A DNA stretch of 11,277 nt. Origin: a bacterium. Its GTDB lineage: Bacteria; SM23-31; JAUVVT01. The number at the start of each line of letters is the position of its first letter. Positions within the stretch are counted from its first letter, which is position 1. The notes under the pieces are model-generated. The model was not told the DNA's origin. It did no database searches and saw nothing but the letters and a program-made list of their open reading frames with translations. Below, one piece after another: positions 6,029 through 11,277 of this stretch. Location of the stretch: positions 1-11,277 of the forward strand of contig JAUWXV010000117.1 of NCBI GenBank assembly GCA_030616165.1, in the 5' to 3' direction. The position numbers and the translations under genes are program-made.

Positions 6029-7171
6029 ATGAAAAAGATACTGAAAAATACGTCTATAATCTTAATCTATATATCAATTTCCATCTTCTTAACCTGTAAA
6101 CAAGATGTCGGATTATACTATTATCCCGAAAAAATGGCAGAATATCTCGAACTCAGTGAAGACCAAAGAGAGACTGTTTTCCCTAAACTAACTGCCATTC
6201 AAGAGGAGATTTTCAGATTCTTTGAGAAATGGGAAAAAATTTTTAGAACCCCTTATGGATTTGAAACTGAAGATACACAAATTGAATTTGAAAAAGAGCA
6301 AGAGGCTGCCGTCAATAAAATAATAGACACAGTCGGTGAAATTGCTAATTTATTAGATGAACAGCAGAAAGTTAAGTTATTTAATGTAGAGGTTCCTACT
6401 CTCTATTTTGAAGAAGCAATGGTAATTCAGAGAGAATACCTAATAGAAGAACAAAAGAAAGAGAATCCTGTTGTAAGAGTTTTGCCAACTATTAATGAAA
6501 AAGATATCCCAGCCAAACTTCCGGATTTATCAGAACTTCAAGATAAATGGACAGTAACCTTTGGAATGAGTAGAGGAAGGTCTGGAGGATTTTCCTTTAC
6601 AGGGGGTGGAGAAAGTCCCTCTGCAGGCATGGGTTTTCCACTTAAAATAAAAGCTACACTGCTCGACCCACTTCTCGTTATTGCACAAAAAAGACAAGAT
6701 GACAAAGTACGTGAATTCCCTTCTGATACTGCTATATCATATTTTGACAGTATAAAAAAAGATGTATTAGAAATACAAGTTTCGATAACTACTTCCTACC
6801 ATGAATCATATCTTGACCTGAAAAATTGGATTGTGTACCTGGAAAATGATAAAATTGAACAGTTCGAACCGTGGAAAATAGAAAAAAGAGAAAAACCATT
6901 TATTGAGCAGTCCAGAACTTTTAGACTTCCTTATTCTCAAAGAAGAGTTATACCTCCAACCGTGACTGATATCCCCGAGATGGAACCTTCCCGAATATTC
7001 GGAGATATGTCAAAATCTGCTTATTATTCCATATTTTTCAGGAATAAAATTCAGGGGAAACCATTTATAAGAAGAGATACTGAATTTTTGAAACTGATAT
7101 TTTTGAAAGAAATCGGAACAGCTGAACGTTCAGAGGGCAGATGGATATTTTCGAAAAGAGAATATTATTAA
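6029..7171 (+). CDS. Predicted envelope lipoprotein with LTxxQ-like helical N-terminus
   Basis: The 380-residue product has a hydrophobic leader and FLTC ending at Cys23. This resembles a lipobox, though Thr before the Cys is atypical, so lipidation is probable rather than certain. Residues about 30-150 look helical and charged, with LSEDQ (42-46) and LLDEQQ (108-113), the spacing and style of LTxxQ motifs in CpxP/Spy-type periplasmic stress proteins. A Gly/Ser-rich segment (about 176-205) then leads to a 170-residue C-terminal region rich in aromatic and basic residues that I do not recognise. The start is the first ATG; the upstream GAG at 6021-6023 is a weak ribosome site. The gene follows the VWA gene after two hairpins, so it may have its own promoter, and it converges with rarA. 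Localisation is moderately sure, function unknown. Confidence 0.75.
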   Translation: MKKILKNTSIILIYISISIFLTCKQDVGLYYYPEKMAEYLELSEDQRETVFPKLTAIQEEIFRFFEKWEKIFRTPYGFETEDTQIEFEKEQEAAVNKIIDTVGEIANLLDEQQKVKLFNVEVPTLYFEEAMVIQREYLIEEQKKENPVVRVLPTINEKDIPAKLPDLSELQDKWTVTFGMSRGRSGGFSFTGGGESPSAGMGFPLKIKATLLDPLLVIAQKRQDDKVREFPSDTAISYFDSIKKDVLEIQVSITTSYHESYLDLKNWIVYLENDKIEQFEPWKIEKREKPFIEQSRTFRLPYSQRRVIPPTVTDIPEMEPSRIFGDMSKSAYYSIFFRNKIQGKPFIRRDTEFLKLIFLKEIGTAERSEGRWIFSKREYY

Positions 7172-7276
7172 TTTTGTGTTAAAAAATCAACAGATTGCTT
7201 ATTTTTTCTGAAAAAGGGATAAAAAATACGAAGAACTCGCTGAGGCATGGAAAACTTACTTTTGTTTGTTATTATT

Positions 7277-8602
7277 TCATTTTATTCTCTTTTTCCATAG
7301 GGACTGGAGTCGCTCTTTTATTGGTTTTTCTCTCCCCTGCTCTGTAGGATAGTAGTAGATTTTATCTTTTAGTTTCGCCGGAAGATAATTATCCGGGATA
7401 AAATGCTTCTCAAATTGATGTGGATATTTATAATCCTTCCCATAACCCCACTTCTTCATCAATCGTGTAACTGGATTTCGTAAGTGAAGAGGAACCGGTT
7501 CATTTGAACTTTCTTTTACATCCTTTTTTGCATTAATCATAGCGGTATAAGAGGCATTGCTTTTTGGTGCAGAAGCGAGGTATGTGACAGCCTGTGATAG
7601 AATTATCTGTGCTTCAGGCATGCCGATATAAGTTACTGCAGTAAATGCGGATGTGGCGAGAGTAATCGCATAAGGGTCGGCATTGCCAATATCTTCTGAA
7701 GCGAGGATTATCATTCTTCGAGCAATGAATTTGGGGTCTTCACCGCCTTCAATCATTCTCATCATCCAATAAAGCGCTGCATCAGGGTCGCTACCGCGAA
7801 TGCTTTTGATGAAGGCCGATATCATATCATAATGATAATCGCCCTTTTTATCGTAAAGAGGAACCTTGCTTGTCAGAATCTTTTCAATATGTTCCGGGGT
7901 TATCTTTCGGTATCCATTTTCATCAGGATTAAAGGTCTCTGCAGATACTTCAAGAGCATTGAGAAGAATTCTTGCATCCCCCGAAGAAAAATTCACGAGA
8001 AATCTTTCCGCCTTATCACTCAGAATTACATTTAATTTTTTTAATTGTTCATCTTTACTTGTCGCTTTATTAACAATTTTCTCGAGTTCATCCTGAGTTA
8101 ATGAATTAAGTTGATAGATTTGACATCTTGATAGAAGAGGAGAAATGACCTCAAAGGATGGATTTTCAGTAGTAGCACCAATAAGAACAAGAGTTCCTTC
8201 CTCTACGCTCTTTAAAAGGACGTCCTGCTGAGCCTTGTTAAACCTGTGAATCTCGTCAATAAATAGCACCGTTCTTCGGTCGAGTGTTCTGCGGTTATAT
8301 TTAGCCTTTTCAATCACCTTTTTTAAGTCTGAAACTCCAGATGTAACAGCACTCATCTGGTGAAAGTCTGCTTTTGTTTCTGATGCTATTAATTTTGCTA
8401 ATGTAGTTTTACCTGTCCCAGGGGGACCCCATAATATTATTGAACTTAGAACACCAGATTGTATAATCTTCCTTATGGCACCATTGTGCCCGACGAGATG
8501 TTCCTGACCAATAATTTCATCAATACTGGTTGGTCTAATTCTTTCTGCAAGTGGTTTTTCTTCTGATGAATGAATTTCTCCGTTCGTAGTAAAAAGGTCC
8601 AT
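7277..8602 (-). CDS. rarA: Replication-associated recombination protein A (AAA+ ATPase RarA/MgsA)
   Basis: The 441-residue protein belongs to the RarA/MgsA/WRNIP1 family, AAA+ ATPases that act at stalled replication forks with single-strand-binding protein. It has the family order: IIGQEHLVG (30-38), Walker A GPPGTGKT (59-66), Walker B FIDEIHR (114-120), sensor 1 GATTENPSF (142-150) and the arginine finger in LSRC (R159). The C-terminal tetramerisation region includes EDIGNADP, and the usual YYYPTEQG appears near the end. Length is normal for the family and nothing is missing. ATG 8602 is preferred over ATG 8632 because GGGAG precedes it and the family region begins soon after. It lies 63 bases after the HIT gene on the same strand and is probably co-transcribed. 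It converges with the lipoprotein gene across 105 bases in which I see no convincing terminator. Confidence 0.96.
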   Translation of the reverse strand: MDLFTTNGEIHSSEEKPLAERIRPTSIDEIIGQEHLVGHNGAIRKIIQSGVLSSIILWGPPGTGKTTLAKLIASETKADFHQMSAVTSGVSDLKKVIEKAKYNRRTLDRRTVLFIDEIHRFNKAQQDVLLKSVEEGTLVLIGATTENPSFEVISPLLSRCQIYQLNSLTQDELEKIVNKATSKDEQLKKLNVILSDKAERFLVNFSSGDARILLNALEVSAETFNPDENGYRKITPEHIEKILTSKVPLYDKKGDYHYDMISAFIKSIRGSDPDAALYWMMRMIEGGEDPKFIARRMIILASEDIGNADPYAITLATSAFTAVTYIGMPEAQIILSQAVTYLASAPKSNASYTAMINAKKDVKESSNEPVPLHLRNPVTRLMKKWGYGKDYKYPHQFEKHFIPDNYLPAKLKDKIYYYPTEQGREKPIKERLQSLWKKRIK

Positions 8603-8605
8603 TTT

Positions 8606-8610
8606 CTCCC
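8606..8610 (-). promoter_or_regulatory. Ribosome binding site deciding the rarA start
   Basis: On the minus strand GGGAG ends 3 bases before the ATG at 8602. This supports that start over the ATG 30 bases upstream, which has only an A/T-rich leader. Confidence 0.55.
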
Positions 8611-8665
8611 TTCTTTTAAAAAAATAAGACATTTTCCCAGGGAGTTATGAAAAACCAACCCGATT

Positions 8666-9010
8666 TTAACTTGGGGGCCAAGGCATTCTTCTTCCACCAA
8701 GCAAATGAAGATGAAGATGAAATACTGCCTGTCCAGCATCTTTTCCATTATTAATTATAACCCGGTAACCACCTGCAAGATTCGGTTCTTTTTCTGCCAA
8801 CTCTTTAGCCTTTAGAAAAAGTTCACCGATAATTCCTTTATCTTCTTCTGTGCACTCGCTTAAAGATGAGATATGCTTTTTAGGAACAATCAGATGATGA
8901 ACAGGAGCCTGAGGATTTATATCCTTGAAAACAGCAATACGTTCATCCTCATATATTATATCACTTTTCATCTCTTTGGAAATTATCTTACAAAAGATGC
9001 AGTCAATCAT
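8666..9010 (-). CDS. HIT-family (histidine triad) nucleotide hydrolase, HINT/PKCI-like
   Basis: The 114-residue protein is a complete histidine-triad protein of the HINT branch, cytoplasmic enzymes that hydrolyse phosphoramidate or adenylylated nucleotides such as AMP-lysine-type substrates. The catalytic triad H98-L-H100-L-H102-L-L is intact, followed by GGRRMPWPP at the C-terminus, as in bacterial HinT. The N-terminal CIFC pair (C4, C7) with H46 in VPKKHI is the zinc-ligand pattern of many family members. ATG 9010 is chosen over ATG 9025 because GAGGAGG sits 6 bases upstream and MxDCIFCKI is the usual family start. It precedes rarA closely and follows rsmE after a 220-base spacer with an inverted repeat. 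Confidence 0.95.
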   Translation of the reverse strand: MIDCIFCKIISKEMKSDIIYEDERIAVFKDINPQAPVHHLIVPKKHISSLSECTEEDKGIIGELFLKAKELAEKEPNLAGGYRVIINNGKDAGQAVFHLHLHLLGGRRMPWPPS

Positions 9011-9016
9011 AAAATA

Positions 9017-9023
9017 CCTCCTC
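9017..9023 (-). promoter_or_regulatory. Ribosome binding site deciding the HIT gene start
   Basis: GAGGAGG on the minus strand, ending 6 bases before the ATG at 9010, is the best Shine-Dalgarno in the window. It lies between the two candidate start codons and rules out the upstream ATG at 9025. Confidence 0.85.
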
Positions 9024-9068
9024 AAAAAGTATTTGTTCCGTTCAATTTCACAACAAAAAAAGTAATAA

Positions 9069-9225
9069 TAAATTCTAAATCCTAAATTCTAATATCTAAA
9101 TAAATCCAAAATCCAAATTTCAAATGTTATAAACATATTTTAACTTCTCTATTATGAATTCAATTTCTTTAGTAAATATTTATCTCACTTAATCACATTG
9201 TTTTGAATTTAGGATTTAGTATTTA
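9069..9225. repeat. AT-rich inverted repeat in the rsmE/HIT spacer
   Basis: The arm 9069-9089 (TAAATTCTAAATCCTAAATT plus one C) matches the reverse complement of 9205-9225 at 20 of 21 positions. Short AAATCC/CCAAAT runs (for example AAATCCAAAATCCAAATTTC) extend the left side to about 9122. The repeat fills the 220-base spacer between rsmE and the HIT gene. It has no coding capacity and resembles dispersed AT-rich intergenic repeats of uncultivated bacteria. The 115 bases between the arms hold nothing else recognisable. Confidence 0.6.
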
Positions 9226-9230
9226 AACCA

Positions 9231-10013
9231 TTACAAGTCCCCCTCACTAAAAAGCAGAATTGTGAGCGCCACGATGCTTGCAGTTTCACTCCTCAACCTC
9301 CTCTCGCCAAGATTAATAGGGAAAAAATTATTTGTTTTTGCGTATTTTATCTCATCTGCTGTAAATCCACCTTCTGGACCAACAGCAACGGCTGCTGTCT
9401 TTATCACACTCTTATGCTTTCTTACTTCAGGTATTACACTGCTCTCAAGCGATTTAAAACCGGACTTGAACTTAGAGTGAGCAATAAGTTTTATATCACA
9501 CTTTTCAACCTTTTCGAGGGATTCCTTGAATGAACATACCTCGGAAATCTCCGGCAGAACCGACCTTCCAGACTGTTTCATTGCTGAAATTGCTGTATTT
9601 TCCCAGTGCTTTATATCTTTTACTGAATCCATTGAAAGACTTCTCTCTGTGTAAACAGGAATAATTTTTCTTACCCCGATTTCAGTTGCTTTTTCAACAA
9701 AATATTTAAATCTATTTCCTTTAATCAATCCCTGGATTATGCTCACCTCTAAAACAGGTTCTCTGGGTTTTAGTAATGTTTTAAATATCGAACCTACTAT
9801 TCTGTCGTACTGCATCTCTTTAATCATTCCAATATATTCATTACCATTTCCATCAACCACTATTATTTGGTCTCCGGTTTTCATTCTCAACACATTTTTT
9901 GCGTGATGAAACTCACTCCCTTTTATTATAAAGTTATCCCCATTAATATCACCAGGTTTAACGTAAAAAATCTCAATATGCTTTTGTGAAGGTAAAACCG
10001 TTATTCTTTTCAT
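9231..10013 (-). CDS. rsmE: 16S rRNA (uracil-1498-N3)-methyltransferase RsmE
   Basis: The 260-residue protein is a SPOUT-class methyltransferase that uses S-adenosylmethionine to methylate N3 of U1498 in 16S rRNA. The N-terminal PUA-like part holds HHAKNVLRMKTGD (36-48). The catalytic half has EKATEIGV (107-114), GPEGGFTADE (212-221) and LGERRLRSETA (235-245), the knot and cofactor-binding signatures of the family. Length is typical. The N-terminus carries about 14 residues before the usual IxxFYV start, with no better start codon inside, so ATG 10013 is kept. An AGGATGA stretch lies about 13 bases upstream, which is far for a ribosome site. It is the first gene of the probable rsmE-HIT-rarA set; its own 400-base leader separates it from the Omp85 gene. 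Confidence 0.96.
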   Translation of the reverse strand: MKRITVLPSQKHIEIFYVKPGDINGDNFIIKGSEFHHAKNVLRMKTGDQIIVVDGNGNEYIGMIKEMQYDRIVGSIFKTLLKPREPVLEVSIIQGLIKGNRFKYFVEKATEIGVRKIIPVYTERSLSMDSVKDIKHWENTAISAMKQSGRSVLPEISEVCSFKESLEKVEKCDIKLIAHSKFKSGFKSLESSVIPEVRKHKSVIKTAAVAVGPEGGFTADEIKYAKTNNFFPINLGERRLRSETASIVALTILLFSEGDL

Positions 10014-10052
10014 ACTTTTATTTTTTCATCCTGTTCTAAAAAATTTTGCTCA

Positions 10053-10080
10053 TCCGCCGGAGCGTTTCTGCTGATGCGGA
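10053..10080 (-). other. GC-rich hairpin in the rsmE leader
   Basis: On the minus strand TCCGC and GCGGA enclose AGC...GCT, giving a two-part stem with an internal loop about 40 bases before the rsmE start. It stands out as the only GC-rich patch in an AT-rich leader (10081-10200 has nothing recognisable beyond possible AT-rich promoter boxes). It may be another small repeat unit or a leader structure; support is weak. Confidence 0.3.
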
Positions 10081-10218
10081 AAAAACTTTATATTACATTT
10101 AACTTTGCATTTTAAAAGGAATTAAATTTTTTTTTATATTAACCTTAATAATTCATAAATGTTTCCTTTTGTGATTTATAAATAATATAAATACAAACAA
10201 TTGTGCATATCTCAATTT

Positions 10219-10344
10219 GTCATGTCGAGTCCCGAATGCTCAGGAAGACATCTCGTATTTTGAGATTTCTCTCCGCCAAAGGCGGATCCGCCTTCGGAGG
10301 ACACTCCGCCCCCCGAGTACTCGGGGGACTACGGTCGAAATGAC
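10219..10344. repeat. Dispersed inverted-repeat element (copy 2)
   Basis: This 126-base element begins GTCATGTCGAG and ends GGTCGAAATGAC, inverted ends like copy 1 at 1274-1380. It shares with copy 1 the TTTTGAGATTTCTC block (10258-10271), the 18-bp palindrome CCCCCGAGTACTCGGGGG (10310-10327) and the terminal 17 bases with one change. Between those blocks it carries about 37 extra GC-rich bases made of TCCGCC-AAA-GGCGGA (10272-10286) and TCCGCC...GGAGGA (10287-10301), small hairpins absent from copy 1. It sits in the 400-base spacer between the Omp85 gene and rsmE. Confidence 0.75.
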
Positions 10345-10413
10345 AAACTATCATACCCTCAAATTTTATGAACAATGCATATTAAATTAGGAAATTAATA
10401 TAATATCTTTTAT

Positions 10414-11277
10414 TTAAAGAGTTCTCATCAATCTTAAGGAAAAGGTAACATTGTCCCTTTTTCTATCAAGCCTTCTGGCAAAGTTAAATCTTAAGAATCC
10501 CTGAGCAAGTGAAAATGCGATACCAATATTGCTTTTAATTTTATTCCCGGGACCCCCTCCAAATCCCTCAAGTATATTATCTTCTTTTCCCGCAATAGTT
10601 GCTTTGCCTGCATCAAAGAAAAATATCAAATCAAACATCTCATAATAAGGAATAAAATTTAGGGGTAATTTTCCCAGGATACTTCTTCCGAAAAAATAAT
10701 CAAGGTTAAATAAAAATATCCGATTTCCTGTAAATTCTTTATGTCCATAACCTCTTAAAGTGCTGACACCGCCGAGGTCTATCAAATGCTGTTCGGCAGT
10801 AGTTTTTGTTCTGGAATGCAGATAAAGATTTGCCACGAGTCTATGGGACTCAAAAATCATTTGATATCTTTTAACATTAATTCCAGTTCCAAAATAATTG
10901 AAGTCATCGCTGCCTTTTTCAAGAATAATATTATAACGCCACTCATTAAAAGGCATTAAAAATGACTCCTGAAATCTTGAGTTTAAAGAAACCGTGACAT
11001 AAAACTCATTCCCGGGTTCAACTAAAGGATTCTTTCTAAATTTCCCTTTCCCAAATAAACTCCAGTCTGTCCTTTTATAGAGTGGTTTATATTTTCTTAT
11101 ATCACAACTTAGATTAAGATTTAATTTTTCACTGATGTAATACTCTGCTTCAATCCCGCCTCTTTTAAGATAAAAGTAATCCCGAAAATCCTTTTTTGCC
11201 AGTAAAGCAGATAGGTTATTTTCTGTATTTCCTATTATTTTGTAATCGTTTGTTTCGGTCTCCTTGTTGAAAAAAAT
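10414..11277 (-). CDS. Omp85/BamA-family outer-membrane beta-barrel, C-terminal part (cut by right edge)
   Basis: The frame is open on the minus strand from the right edge to the TAA at 10414-10416, giving 287 visible residues; the gene starts beyond the window. ATG 10956 is an internal methionine, because at least 107 in-frame codons without a stop precede it. The visible part alternates short hydrophobic strands and polar loops, as in a barrel. It holds the Omp85 hallmark LRGY (10747-10758), equivalent to the (V/I)RG(F/Y) motif of loop 6, followed by GNR and FNLDYFF. FFDAG and a final strand ending in LRLMRTL complete the pattern. Omp85 proteins insert or export proteins at the outer membrane. 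POTRA domains, if present, lie outside, so BamA, TamA, a two-partner secretion pore or another surface-antigen (D15) protein cannot be told apart. Confidence 0.85.
   Translation of the reverse strand: MFFNKETETNDYKIIGNTENNLSALLAKKDFRDYFYLKRGGIEAEYYISEKLNLNLSCDIRKYKPLYKRTDWSLFGKGKFRKNPLVEPGNEFYVTVSLNSRFQESFLMPFNEWRYNIILEKGSDDFNYFGTGINVKRYQMIFESHRLVANLYLHSRTKTTAEQHLIDLGGVSTLRGYGHKEFTGNRIFLFNLDYFFGRSILGKLPLNFIPYYEMFDLIFFFDAGKATIAGKEDNILEGFGGGPGNKIKSNIGIAFSLAQGFLRFNFARRLDRKRDNVTFSLRLMRTL

Noticed and set aside
8473-8748. Minus-strand 91-codon frame overlapping rarA and the HIT gene
   Set aside because: It overlaps the ends of two well-supported genes in another frame and has no recognisable features.
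10414-10956. A complete 180-residue barrel protein starting at ATG 10956
   Set aside because: The same frame continues upstream without a stop to the window edge and keeps the beta-barrel character, so this is the tail of a longer Omp85 gene, not a small complete one.

Overview
The window is AT-rich DNA from an unidentified diderm (outer-membrane) bacterium. Support comes from a C-terminal Omp85/BamA-type barrel, an ECF sigma/zinc-finger anti-sigma pair, secreted proteins with Sec-type signal peptides, and ordinary bacterial housekeeping genes. Arg codons AGA/AGG, Ile ATA, and long AT-rich spacers full of small palindromic repeats recall uncultivated low-GC diderm lineages such as WOR-3/Marinimicrobia-like groups. 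That affiliation is only an impression and cannot be settled from this sequence.

Layout. Positions 1-341 (minus strand, running off the left edge) hold the N-terminal part of a RecQ/DEAD-helicase-like protein whose P-loop is replaced by unrelated residues. From 530 to 7171 four plus-strand genes follow. They are an ECF sigma factor (530-1165), a very large membrane-spanning anti-sigma factor with an N-terminal zinc-finger domain and about 300 unrecognised periplasmic residues (1501-3390), a secreted VIT + VWA domain protein of the inter-alpha-trypsin-inhibitor heavy-chain type (3562-5760), and a predicted lipoprotein with two LTxxQ-like motifs (6029-7171). A strong hairpin pair (5817-5894) separates the last two genes. 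The minus strand then carries, in transcription order, an Omp85-family barrel cut by the right edge (11277-10414), rsmE (10013-9231), a HIT-family protein (9010-8666) and rarA/mgsA (8602-7277). This minus-strand set converges on the lipoprotein gene.

How they may work together. The sigma/anti-sigma pair is a standard envelope-signalling module, in which a cytoplasmic zinc-finger domain holds the sigma factor and the periplasmic part senses. The following VIT-VWA protein and the CpxP/Spy-like lipoprotein are both expected outside the cytoplasm. I infer that the plus-strand block is a cell-envelope response locus. The minus-strand genes are housekeeping: 16S rRNA methylation, nucleotide hydrolysis, replication-fork maintenance and outer-membrane insertion or export.

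Nearly every spacer contains inverted-repeat DNA. Between sigma and anti-sigma there are repeats nested inside repeats (1235-1473), and a related element lies at 10219-10344. A different inverted repeat fills 3391-3522 and an AT-only one spans 9069-9225. A 28-bp perfect palindrome (578-605) lies inside the 5' end of the sigma gene, next to an alternative start codon. I see no tRNA, rRNA, CRISPR array, transposase or prophage gene.
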